NCBI GenBank assembly: GCA_964396595.1
Contig: CAYNFR010000017.1
Location: 3,221 to 67,220 of the forward strand
DNA from: CAYNFR01 sp964396595
Lineage (GTDB): Bacteria; Bacteroidota; Bacteroidia; Chitinophagales; Saprospiraceae
Direction: 5' to 3'
Length of the DNA: 64,000 bases
Below the pieces are notes generated by a model. It was not told where the DNA came from. It worked only from the letters and a program-made list of their open reading frames with translations, and searched no databases. Both the position numbers and the translations under genes were made by a program. This document shows positions 1-8,183 of the stretch, in pieces (position 1 is the stretch's first letter; each line of letters begins with the position of its first letter).

Positions 1-1981
1 CAGGAGCTTCCACTGCCGCCTCTTCTACAGGCACAGCAGGAGTCTGCGGCGTGTTCTGATTTAACTGATCTTTTAACTGAGAAAAGATATCCATATCGCC
101 TAAAGTAGTCTTCTCAAGCTTAGCTGTCTGTGCCTGCATACTTCTTCTTGTATGTTCAACTTCTTCCCCTTTGACTTTTTTAACTTCATCATCGGCCTTA
201 CGTTTTACATCCTCTAGATATCTCGAATGTGAAACGACTATTCTCTTGTCATCGCGATTGAACTCAATCACTTTGACAGTGAGCTTTTCGTCAGTAGATG
301 CATTGCTGTTATCCTCTTTCTTTAAGTGACGGATCGGCGCATATGCTTCAAGACCATATGGCAATTGTACTATTCCTCCTCTTTCATCCATCTTGATGAT
401 GGTTACTTCATGGTATGAACCTACAGGGAACACACTTTCGAATGTATCCCATGGGTTTTCTTCCAATTGTTTGTGACCTAAGGATAGTTTGCGGTCGTTA
501 TTGTCTACTTCTAGGATAACCACCTCGATCTTCTGTCCTACTCTTGTATATTCAGATGGATGATTGAATCTCTTAGTCCAAGAAAGATCTGATATGTGAA
601 TCATTCCACCGATACCCTCTTCAAGCTCTACAAATACGCCATATGGTGTCAAATTTTTGACCTCTCCTGTGTGTCTGCTGTGCTGAGGGAATTTCTTATT
701 AATATCTCCCCAAGGATCTGCCATCAACTGCTTGACGCTCAATGACATCTTACGCTCTTCTCGATCTATGGTAACAACCTTTGCTTGGTACTCTGTGCCC
801 AAATTGAAGAAGTCTCTAGCATTGACAGGCTGAGTACTCCAGTTGACTTCAGAAACGTGTATTAGCCCTTCGACACCTGGTATAATCTCCAAAAACGCAC
901 CATAGTCCTCAATGTTAACAATCTGACCAGTAACAACAGAATTTTCACCAATTGATGGATCTAATACATCCCATGGATGTGGTTGAAGTTGCTTCAATCC
1001 AAGGGAGATGCGTCGCTTGTTCTCATCAAAGTCGAGTACGACAACATTGATCTTTTGGTTCATCGTTAGCACTTCATTAGGGTGATTAATTCTACCCCAA
1101 GAAATATCTGTTATATATAAGAGACCATCTACGCCGCCAAGGTCCATAAAGGCACCAAAATCTGTGATATTTTTAACTACACCCTCTAAAACTTGACCTT
1201 TCTCTAGGCCTGAAATAATTTCTTCTCTTTGCTCAGCAAGATCTGATTCGATCAAAGCCTTGTGAGAGACAACGGCATTTTTGATCGTCTCGTTAATCTT
1301 GACTACTTTAAACTCCATGGTTTTGCCTACAAATACATCGTAGTCAAGGATAGGCTTGATATCAATCTGCGAACCTGGTAAGAAAGTTTCCAGACCACCG
1401 CAATCCGCGATAAGACCACCTTTTGTTTTGCTAACAATAGTACCTTTGATTATAGTACCATTCTTGAAGGAGTCAACAATATTGTCCCAAGCCCTGAGAA
1501 GTTTAGCTTTTCTGCGTGATAGGACTAATTGGCCGCGGCTGTCTTCAAGTGCCTCTACATACACATCTACTAAGTCTCCTATTTTAAGATCAGGGATGTC
1601 TCTGAATTCTGAAGCGGAGACAAGTCCGTCGGACTTGTAATTTATATCAAGAACAACGTCCCCACTGCTAAACGATGTTACTCGACCTTTTACAAGTGCG
1701 CTTTCGTCGAGCGTAGTAAGGGATTCTTCGTATTGCGCGAGATACTTCTCTTTTGCCTCAGGAGAGTATGGATTGCTATTCTTGTTGCTTATAGACCAAT
1801 CAAAATCATCATGAGCGGTGGCATGTGGAGCGGGGTGCGCTTCATATTCGAGTTCCAATGCATCTTCTTCGTCTTCTTGGACGGATACTGGCTTTACAGG
1901 TTGAGGAGCGGTAGGAACTTCAGCTGTAGCTGCGTTGTCGGCTAGCTGATCGTTCTCTTCTGTCAATATATTTGCTGCCAT
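1..1981 (-). CDS. rpsA: 30S ribosomal protein S1 (C-terminus beyond window)
   Basis: Ribosomal protein S1 binds mRNA on the 30S subunit and helps place it for initiation, which matters in a phylum where most genes lack a Shine-Dalgarno sequence. The reading frame is open from the ATG at 1981 down to the window edge, so about 660 residues are visible and the stop is outside. An acidic N-terminal extension of roughly 90 residues is followed by about six OB-fold S1 repeats; typical signatures include GGVDGLLYITDISWGR and EGIGGMIHISDLSW, each followed by a RKLSLG-like strand. The visible C-terminus is a charged, low-complexity tail rich in Glu, Gln and Pro. Two plus-strand open frames inside the gene are antisense shadows. 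Identity is firm; only the total length is unknown. Confidence 0.96.
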   Translation of the reverse strand, partial: MAANILTEENDQLADNAATAEVPTAPQPVKPVSVQEDEEDALELEYEAHPAPHATAHDDFDWSISNKNSNPYSPEAKEKYLAQYEESLTTLDESALVKGRVTSFSSGDVVLDINYKSDGLVSASEFRDIPDLKIGDLVDVYVEALEDSRGQLVLSRRKAKLLRAWDNIVDSFKNGTIIKGTIVSKTKGGLIADCGGLETFLPGSQIDIKPILDYDVFVGKTMEFKVVKINETIKNAVVSHKALIESDLAEQREEIISGLEKGQVLEGVVKNITDFGAFMDLGGVDGLLYITDISWGRINHPNEVLTMNQKINVVVLDFDENKRRISLGLKQLQPHPWDVLDPSIGENSVVTGQIVNIEDYGAFLEIIPGVEGLIHVSEVNWSTQPVNARDFFNLGTEYQAKVVTIDREERKMSLSVKQLMADPWGDINKKFPQHSRHTGEVKNLTPYGVFVELEEGIGGMIHISDLSWTKRFNHPSEYTRVGQKIEVVILEVDNNDRKLSLGHKQLEENPWDTFESVFPVGSYHEVTIIKMDERGGIVQLPYGLEAYAPIRHLKKEDNSNASTDEKLTVKVIEFNRDDKRIVVSHSRYLEDVKRKADDEVKKVKGEEVEHTRRSMQAQTAKLEKTTLGDMDIFSQLKDQLNQNTPQTPAVPVEEAAVEAP

Positions 1982-2042
1982 AGCAATAAGGGATTTGTAT
2001 CACGATTTCTTTTAATCGCGAGAGGTTAACTAAAATGGGTCG

Positions 2043-2074
2043 CGAAGATATACTTATTTTTATTCACTTCCAAA
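2043..2074 (-). promoter_or_regulatory. Candidate rpsA promoter
   Basis: Read on the minus strand, TTG is followed after 20 bp by TATCTTCG, one base off the Bacteroidota -7 consensus TAnnTTTG, about 60 bases before the rpsA ATG. The intervening leader contains a short inverted repeat (CGATT at 2003-2007, AATCG at 2014-2018) that could form a small hairpin in the 5' UTR. Promoter assignment is by pattern only. Confidence 0.4.
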
Positions 2075-2226
2075 TGATAAACAATGTCTTCGTGTCTTCG
2101 CCATTGTTTCTTCTTTCACCTCCTTGAAAATACAGAGTAAAAACCTCTCGCAGACAAGCTTCTATTTGTGAATGTCTATATATTTACGGTTAGCATCTTT
2201 ATGCTATTTATAAAACCTAAATTTTA

Positions 2227-3915
2227 ATGACTATGACCGACAAACCATGGCTTAATCACTACCCTAATGGAGTTCCTGTAAATATTGATCCTTCAAAATA
2301 TCCGACCCTTCGAGAGTTTGTTGAAGGTAAATGTAAAGAATTTAGCTCAAGACCTGCCTTTTCTTGTATGGGGGAAGAGCTTACGTATGAAGAGGTGAAT
2401 AAAAAGGCCGAAGCATTGGCATCTTATCTACAGAGTCGAGGTTTACAACCTGGAGACAGACTTGCCATAATGATGCCCAATCTTCTTCAATATCCCATTG
2501 CCTTATTTGCCTGCTTGAAAGCGGGTTTAATCATTGTCAATACTAACCCCCTCTACACTCCTAGGGAGATGGAGCATCAGTTCGTAGATAGTCAAGTAAA
2601 AGGAATCATCATCGCCGAGAATTTCGCGTCTAATCTTCAAAAAATTATCGGCAAGTCAGATATCAAGGTAATAATTACAACGACTATTGGTGAAATGCTT
2701 GGTGCAGTTAAAGGACGAGTAGTCGATATGGCAATCAAGTATGTTAAAAGAATGATACCCAAGTTCGAATTGATCAATACTGTCAGGTTTAAAGAAGCAA
2801 TCGAACAAGGAAAAAAGTTTACCCTTCAATGTGTTGATGGACATCCTGATGACGTAATCGCTCATCAATATACTGGTGGCACTACTGGCGTAAGTAAGGG
2901 CGCTATGCTAACCAACAAAAATCTTGTTGCCAATATGCTTCAGATTAAAGCCTTCCTCGACCCTTATGTCCATGAGTTAAAAGAACAAAGCATCATACTC
3001 TGTCCTCTGCCACTATATCATGTTTTTGCTTTCACATGCAATTGTCTGGCCATGATGAACATCGGCGCTCTCTCTGTATTGATCACTAATCCTCGTGATT
3101 TGTCATCTATCACCAAGGAATTCAAGAGGTACAAAGTGACCGGATTGACTGGAGTAAATACCCTCTTTAATGCCCTGAATAATTTTGAAGAATTTAAATC
3201 GCTTGATTTTTCGGGCTTAGTGTTTGCAAATGCTGGAGCTACGGCATTACAACAAGCCGTGTCAGATGAGTGGCACAAAATCACAGGCAATGTCATTGCC
3301 GAAGGCTACGGAATGACCGAAGCATCTCCGGTCGTTACCACTAATCCTAAAGGTGCAGTGAGAGTAGGCACGATAGGCATACCTATACCTAGCACAGAAG
3401 TGCGGATCGTAGATGACAATGGTCAACCGCTTCCTATGGGACAAGCCGGTGAGATTCAAGTGAGAGGCCCACAGGTGATGAAAGGATACTATAACCGCCC
3501 TCTTGAAACTGCCAAGACCATAACCTCAGACGGCTGGCTCAATACAGGTGATGTTGCCATCATGGATAAAGATGGTTATTTTAAAATAGTCGATAGAAAG
3601 AAAGACATGATCCTGGTTTCAGGCTTTAACGTTTATCCCAATGAAATAGAAGATATACTTACCCGTCACCCCAAGGTGAGCGAAGCAGCGGCAATCGGTA
3701 TTCCGGATGATAAATCAGGTGAAGTGGTAAAAGTTTTTGTTACACTTAAGGATAGCACTTGTAAAAAAGATGAATTACTAAGTTACTGCCGCGAAAACTT
3801 GACCGGTTATAAAGTGCCTAAGTCTATAGAGTTCGTTAATGAGTTACCTAAAACAAATGTCGGGAAAATATTACGCCGACAATTGAGAGAACAAGAATTA
3901 GCAAAAAAAGGATAA
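2227..3915 (+). CDS. fadD: Long-chain-fatty-acid-CoA ligase
   Basis: Activates long-chain fatty acids to acyl-CoA through an acyl-adenylate, the entry step of beta-oxidation; cytosolic or peripheral membrane. At 562 residues it is the size of E. coli FadD (561). The ANL-superfamily motifs are all present: the P-loop YTGGTTGVSKG at residues 215-225, EGYGMTE near 359, GWLNTGD near 436, DRKKDMILVSGFNVYPNEIE near 456-475, and the C-terminal catalytic-lysine motif GKILRRQLRE. Similarity to the proteobacterial enzyme runs from the first residues (PWLNHYP...VP) to the end. Two Met codons lie at the start (2227 and 2233) and cannot be told apart. It converges with aroA, 42 bases away, with no obvious terminator hairpin between them. 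Confidence 0.95.
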   Translation: MTMTDKPWLNHYPNGVPVNIDPSKYPTLREFVEGKCKEFSSRPAFSCMGEELTYEEVNKKAEALASYLQSRGLQPGDRLAIMMPNLLQYPIALFACLKAGLIIVNTNPLYTPREMEHQFVDSQVKGIIIAENFASNLQKIIGKSDIKVIITTTIGEMLGAVKGRVVDMAIKYVKRMIPKFELINTVRFKEAIEQGKKFTLQCVDGHPDDVIAHQYTGGTTGVSKGAMLTNKNLVANMLQIKAFLDPYVHELKEQSIILCPLPLYHVFAFTCNCLAMMNIGALSVLITNPRDLSSITKEFKRYKVTGLTGVNTLFNALNNFEEFKSLDFSGLVFANAGATALQQAVSDEWHKITGNVIAEGYGMTEASPVVTTNPKGAVRVGTIGIPIPSTEVRIVDDNGQPLPMGQAGEIQVRGPQVMKGYYNRPLETAKTITSDGWLNTGDVAIMDKDGYFKIVDRKKDMILVSGFNVYPNEIEDILTRHPKVSEAAAIGIPDDKSGEVVKVFVTLKDSTCKKDELLSYCRENLTGYKVPKSIEFVNELPKTNVGKILRRQLREQELAKKG

Positions 3916-3957
3916 AGCGCTTCGTCACTATAAGACATTACTAATGACAAGCTGATA

Positions 3958-5187
3958 TTAGACTTGCGTCAATCGAAATCCGATTGACGCCATATCTTTC
4001 CAGAAAGCCGGATAGGATTTGCTTACCACATCCGGTTCTTCAATTCGAATGGGATGTAATAATGCTAATGGTGCAAATGACATCGCCATCCTATGATCTT
4101 TGTAAGTCGCGAATTGTGGAATATTGTCAAATTTCATTGATCCCGTTAATTCATAATGACCAGTTTTACTCGGCATTTCTCTAAATCCACAGTTTACTTT
4201 ACTTAATTCTTGGTTGAGAGCTGCTATTCTATTTGTCTCTTTTATACTCAATGTTTGTAGTCCGGTAAAGTCGATTGTAATACCCTGTGCCGCACAACAA
4301 ACGGCCATGGTCTGTGCTATATCCGGTTGGTTTATAAAATCATAATCAAAATAATTCTCACTATTACCCTTATTTAATAACCATTGGTCATCATTAAATT
4401 GGCAAGAAACGCCTATCCTTGAAGCACAAGAAGTTATCTGAGCATCGCCTTGTGAACTTTGTTCGAACAGCCCTTTTAATTTTATATTGGCACTACGTGC
4501 CAATGAGACTAGAGAGAAATAATAGGATGCTGCTGACCAATCAGCTTCAACACGATAATCAATACAATTATAAGGCTGAGGAGGAATGAAAATCACATCT
4601 CCATGTTGATGAATCTTTATACCAAATTCACCGGCTGTAGCAATAGTCATATTGAGATATGACTCGCTGACCATATCCCCGAGAAGATGAATATGAAGAC
4701 CTTTCGGCAATGTCGGAGCCATTAATATTAATGCAGTGAGATACTGACTGCTAATGTTCGCCTTGATACTGACTCGGTTTCCTAATTTGCCCGGAGTATG
4801 AATCCTTAGAGGTGGAAATCCACTTTTAGAGACATACTCAATATTTGCGCCTAATTGCTTGAGTGCATCAACCAATGGCCCTATCGGCCTTTGTTGCATT
4901 CTTTCTGAGCCCGTCAATATTTGCGTCCCTTCTTTCAAGGCTAGATATGCTGTCAAAAAACGAAAACTAGTTCCTGCATGATGAACATCATAAGTTGATG
5001 TGTTCTCTGAATCGAGCAATGTGCGTAGCACTTCTGTGTCGTCACTTTTAGACAAGCCATTAATGAGGGTATGACAACCACCTAGTTTTTTTATCATCAG
5101 CACCCGATTGCTGATACTCTTAGAACCATCCAATGTTATAGTACCCTCAAGCACTCCGGTAGGGTGCTCTAGCTGCAATACCTTCAT
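3958..5187 (-). CDS. aroA: 3-phosphoshikimate 1-carboxyvinyltransferase (EPSP synthase)
   Basis: Sixth step of the shikimate pathway: transfers enolpyruvate from PEP to shikimate-3-phosphate. Family signatures seen are LDGSKSISNRVLMI at the N-terminus, AGTSFRFLTAYLAL (replacing the usual NAGTAMR), RPIGPLVDALKQLGA, IKETNRIAAL and DHRMAMSFAPLAL. I start it at the ATG at 5187 (409 residues), because homology begins at MKVLQLEHPTG and a TACTTTTG -7 box lies 24 bases upstream. A longer open frame reaches 5283, but its extra 32 codons run through that promoter and look unlike the family. It stands alone between the convergent fadD and the CBS/Usp operon. Confidence 0.95.
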   Translation of the reverse strand: MKVLQLEHPTGVLEGTITLDGSKSISNRVLMIKKLGGCHTLINGLSKSDDTEVLRTLLDSENTSTYDVHHAGTSFRFLTAYLALKEGTQILTGSERMQQRPIGPLVDALKQLGANIEYVSKSGFPPLRIHTPGKLGNRVSIKANISSQYLTALILMAPTLPKGLHIHLLGDMVSESYLNMTIATAGEFGIKIHQHGDVIFIPPQPYNCIDYRVEADWSAASYYFSLVSLARSANIKLKGLFEQSSQGDAQITSCASRIGVSCQFNDDQWLLNKGNSENYFDYDFINQPDIAQTMAVCCAAQGITIDFTGLQTLSIKETNRIAALNQELSKVNCGFREMPSKTGHYELTGSMKFDNIPQFATYKDHRMAMSFAPLALLHPIRIEEPDVVSKSYPAFWKDMASIGFRLTQV

Positions 5188-5210
5188 CACGCAATATATT
5201 ATGTCAAGGG

Positions 5211-5218
5211 CAAAAGTA
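5211..5218 (-). promoter_or_regulatory. -7 box upstream of aroA
   Basis: TACTTTTG on the minus strand matches TAnnTTTG exactly and is followed by CCC, as in the hppA promoter of this window. No TTG -33 element is at the usual distance. Its position supports the aroA start at 5187. The rest of 5219-5480 holds no gene that I can support. Confidence 0.45.
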
Positions 5219-5480
5219 ATCAATTGCGAATCCTCTTTCATCAGATAGCAAGATAAGCGCATCCATCCTGCAATGACTATCATCGAAATGATGTATCTAT
5301 TCAGTTCAAAAACTGGGGTAATCTTTCTCTGGACAATCTTCTCGAAAGATTTGATTCCTCTTCAAAACTGCTTACAAAAAGAGAGTGTAAGTTCTGAAGA
5401 ACCATAGAGCAAATGTATTTTCTTGTCGAAATTGCTCAGAATGACTAGCTCGAAATATTGATCCCCTAAGAATGCGCCAA

Positions 5481-5924
5481 CTAGTCCGACAAAATACTTG
5501 CAGCCCATTTCACGATGTCATAAGTCGTAATGACACCTATACATTTTTCATCTTCAGTCACTAATACAGCATGAAAATTATTCTGTAGAAAAATATCAAT
5601 TACCTTAATGATCGGATCTTGATCTTTTACACATACAGGATCAGGTGACATAACCTCTCGCGCTATCAGAGAACAAAAAAATCTAGTGTTGTGCACATGC
5701 GCATCTGCATGATCTAGCCTGCTAAAATGATGCTGAAGTTGGAAATAGTCATGTTTGCTGATTATCCCTACTGCCACTCCGTCCGAGTTGAGAACAGGCA
5801 AGTGATGAAAAGAATGGCTATCAAATATCTCAGCGACGCGCGCCATTGAAGTATCATCTTGAACGCAAACCAATTCATTCGTCATGAGATCCTTGACAAT
5901 GAGAATAGTAGCCATATTTTTCAT
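5481..5924 (-). CDS. Two-CBS-domain protein
   Basis: A 147-residue protein made of a CBS pair (Bateman module): the first domain covers about residues 8-65 (VKDLMTNELVCVQDD...HHLPVLNSDGVAVGIISKHD) and the second about 85-145 (AREVMSPDPVCVKDQD...HAVLVTEDEKCIGVITTYD). Such modules bind adenosine nucleotides and usually act as energy sensors; no catalytic domain is attached, so the partner is unknown. It is the last gene of a four-gene operon (starts at 7950, 7571, 6748 and 5924; gaps of 13, 31 and 14 bases) with two universal stress proteins. ATG codons at 5924 and 5915 are both possible starts. It is a paralogue of the CBS protein at 9342-9782. Confidence 0.88.
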   Translation of the reverse strand: MKNMATILIVKDLMTNELVCVQDDTSMARVAEIFDSHSFHHLPVLNSDGVAVGIISKHDYFQLQHHFSRLDHADAHVHNTRFFCSLIAREVMSPDPVCVKDQDPIIKVIDIFLQNNFHAVLVTEDEKCIGVITTYDIVKWAASILSD

Positions 5925-5938
5925 AATTATAGAATTTT

Positions 5939-6748
5939 CTATTCTTGTGGCAAAACAAGCAATGGCAAACGAATATCAAACAATCCGGATTTAGTGCTGC
6001 TTGCAATCAATAGCCTTGTAAACCAATTAGTTTTTCTATGAATCATGCAGAGCATATTGGCATGTACCTCGCCACAATACTTGTAAAGCGTGTCTGTAAT
6101 CGAACCTTCTAGGTTTAATCTATCAAAAGTATAATTATATCCTTCTAAATAATCATCCAATCTAGGATCGTACTCCATAGGATGATCATTTTTCTCACTA
6201 ATATGAACTAAAAACAGCCGTGAACCCAGTTGGTCAAGTATATTAATGACAGGTTGAAACAAGCTCCTTCTCTTCATCGGTCTATCATCCACACCTATGA
6301 CAAGTCTGCTTAAGCCCAGATATTCTACACCATCCGGCACAACAATGATTGGTGTGTCAATTTTATTCATCAAATAATCCGTAACACTTCCTATTGTAAC
6401 TTCCTTTATGGCAGAAAGACCCTTGGTCCCCATAACCACATAATCAAATTTCTCCTTTAGAATATAAGATGCTAGGTAAGTTTTGGGGTCATTATTCGTT
6501 ACTTTTATCGCTATATCCACTCCTACCGAACGGTCTATTATATCTTTAGCTAATCTCGCGAGATCTTGGCTGGCTTGCTCCTTTAAAACATCATCGATCC
6601 GTAAGAACATGCCCGCTCGACGTTGAATATTTATACAGTGTATCAGTTCTAATATGCCACCGCCTAGCGACTCTATAAACTTAGCTGCATAATTAGCAGA
6701 ATTAACTGATGCCGACGAAAAATCTATTGGTGCAAGTACTCTTATCAT
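5939..6748 (-). CDS. Tandem universal stress protein (UspA family)
   Basis: A 269-residue protein with two UspA folds. The first (about 1-140) keeps the nucleotide-binding signature: VMGTKG followed by GSVTDYLMNKIDTPIIVV, the G-2x-G-9x-G-S/T pattern of ATP-binding Usps. The second (about 150-269) has lost it and may be structural. Cytosolic, with no signal or membrane segment. Usps of this kind are commonly induced by growth arrest or oxygen limitation; here it lies between another Usp and a CBS protein in one operon whose promoter carries an FNR-like palindrome, so a role in low-oxygen survival is inferred. The exact ligand and partner are not visible. Confidence 0.88.
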   Translation of the reverse strand: MIRVLAPIDFSSASVNSANYAAKFIESLGGGILELIHCINIQRRAGMFLRIDDVLKEQASQDLARLAKDIIDRSVGVDIAIKVTNNDPKTYLASYILKEKFDYVVMGTKGLSAIKEVTIGSVTDYLMNKIDTPIIVVPDGVEYLGLSRLVIGVDDRPMKRRSLFQPVINILDQLGSRLFLVHISEKNDHPMEYDPRLDDYLEGYNYTFDRLNLEGSITDTLYKYCGEVHANMLCMIHRKTNWFTRLLIASSTKSGLFDIRLPLLVLPQE

Positions 6749-6779
6749 AATTGTAAAATTAGTTGTTTATATAATATGA

Positions 6780-7571
6780 TTAAAGGTTGATAGTTTTTAA
6801 AGCTAACACAGGAAGCTCTGAATGATTTACTAGCATCTCAACATTACTCCCTAGCAAACTTCTTCTGAGTACATTTGCACCATGATTCGGCAACACAATT
6901 AAATCAATATCATGTTCTTGTGCAAAGTTTCTGATTCCTGCATCAACCGAAAAATCTTGATAATAATGCACCTCAAAAGTCAATTCAGAGAAAGAGTCAA
7001 TTAACTTATCAAAACCTTCTTCTATTAATACACCAGGCGACGAAAACCATGAAGAAGTATTAACATTGAGCAAATGCAAATTGCTGATATCGAATATTTT
7101 CAAAAATTCTATTAACCAAACCAATGCATTGGCATCCCTCTTTTCAAAAGCTGTCGCGAAAACAACATTTTTAAATATTTTATCTTTAAAAGAATTCCTT
7201 ACAACTAATATGGGAACACTTATGCTTCTTACACATTTTATCGTGTTCGAACCTAAAAACCATTCATGCTTGCCACTTTTTCCATGCGTCGCCATGATTA
7301 CTAGATCAATACCATAATCACTTATACTTTCACTAAGAACATTAAGTAGATCTCCTTCTCGTGATTCAAAACTAAACTCTACTCCTACCGCATTAGCCGC
7401 TTCAGCCAAACCTGCAATCTGCTCCTCAATCAATTTATCAACGATAGAGCTACCCTCTGACACAACATAAACACTGTGGATAACACCTTTGGCTCTACTA
7501 GCAATATACAATGCGACATCGAAACCATTTCTAGAAATAAAGGATCCGTCAGTGGGAAAAAGAATATGCAT
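6780..7571 (-). CDS. Tandem universal stress protein (UspA family)
   Basis: A 263-residue tandem Usp. The N-terminal domain begins MHILFPTDGSFISRNG and has the ATP-binding stretch MATHGKSGKHEWFLGSNT; the C-terminal domain ends with LPNHGANVLRRSLLGSNVEM, also close to the G-2x-G-9x-G-S pattern, so both halves may bind nucleotide. It is the second gene of the operon that starts at 7950, 13 bases after the small unknown protein. It is one of three double-Usp proteins in 4 kb; they are clearly diverged from each other, so this is an old duplication rather than a recent one. Confidence 0.88.
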   Translation of the reverse strand: MHILFPTDGSFISRNGFDVALYIASRAKGVIHSVYVVSEGSSIVDKLIEEQIAGLAEAANAVGVEFSFESREGDLLNVLSESISDYGIDLVIMATHGKSGKHEWFLGSNTIKCVRSISVPILVVRNSFKDKIFKNVVFATAFEKRDANALVWLIEFLKIFDISNLHLLNVNTSSWFSSPGVLIEEGFDKLIDSFSELTFEVHYYQDFSVDAGIRNFAQEHDIDLIVLPNHGANVLRRSLLGSNVEMLVNHSELPVLALKTINL

Positions 7572-7584
7572 GATTAGATATACC

Positions 7585-7950
7585 TTACTGTGAAGAAAAT
7601 TCTGTCGACCTTAGTCCTTTACGGTTTTGTTCAAAAAGACTCCATTTGTCTGTTTTAGTAGTTTGTAGCCAAAGATAATTAGATCTTCTGAAAACTTGTA
7701 TATTCAGATTTAGGTCTTTGAACTGCTCTTCAAAATCACAAACCCTTTGCTGAGGGTCAAGATTTAGCTTTACCTCTTCCCCATTAAATCCTAAACTACC
7801 CAATTCAACATCATCTCTGATCTCATCTTCTGCTTTTGATCCGGATTGTCGATCGTGACTAGAATTATAAAATTCTAATTTTAAACCAGGATATAAAGCA
7901 TGAAAATCACTCTTTACACTAGATATTTTGGTACTAATAGACAGCTTCAT
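7585..7950 (-). CDS. Conserved small protein of unknown function
   Basis: A 121-residue soluble protein, first gene of the Usp-Usp-CBS operon. I start it at the ATG at 7950 (MKLSISTKISSVK) rather than at 7998: the longer version adds 16 Ile/Lys-rich residues encoded by the AT-rich promoter. It ends with an aromatic motif, SNYLWLQTTKTDKWSLFEQN, preceded by a region rich in acidic residues. I recall Bacteroidota proteins of about 120 residues with a similar W-Ter-x-T-D-x-W-x-L-x-x-Q-N ending near cbb3 and Usp genes, but no function is known to me. One Cys, no signal peptide, no membrane segment. Its position behind an FNR-like site suggests a hypoxia-linked role. Confidence 0.75.
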   Translation of the reverse strand: MKLSISTKISSVKSDFHALYPGLKLEFYNSSHDRQSGSKAEDEIRDDVELGSLGFNGEEVKLNLDPQQRVCDFEEQFKDLNLNIQVFRRSNYLWLQTTKTDKWSLFEQNRKGLRSTEFSSQ

Positions 7951-8009
7951 GATTAATATTTTAGTAATAATTATTTTTATAAAAATATAAACATTCACAT
8001 ATACTTAAA

Positions 8010-8023
8010 ATGATATAAATCAC
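8010..8023 (-). promoter_or_regulatory. FNR/CRP-like palindrome before the small protein-Usp-Usp-CBS operon
   Basis: ATGATATAAATCAC contains a perfect TGAT-N4-ATCA core (8011-8022), the FNR consensus. It lies 60-73 bases upstream of the ATG at 7950. A -7-like TATATTTT (8-base match centre near 7985.5, minus strand) is 31 bp from the palindrome centre, the spacing expected of a class II activator site. A half site (TGATTT at 8033) lies 22 bp further upstream. The remainder of the 7951-8183 gap is AT-rich and shows no gene. Confidence 0.55.
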
Positions 8024-8183
8024 TCATATATATGATTTAATACCCACAGCAACTCTATTTAATTAAAACAAAAAGAAAATTCGAATGTCTATAATAAACA
8101 TTATTGACATCACACAAATTCCAACAAGACACGCATGCTATAACTGCAAAATGAAGACAAACCTCATATTTTATAAAATAAGC

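Noticed and set aside
1356..1945. Two plus-strand open frames inside rpsA
   Set aside because: They are antisense to a strongly conserved ribosomal gene and have no recognisable protein features.
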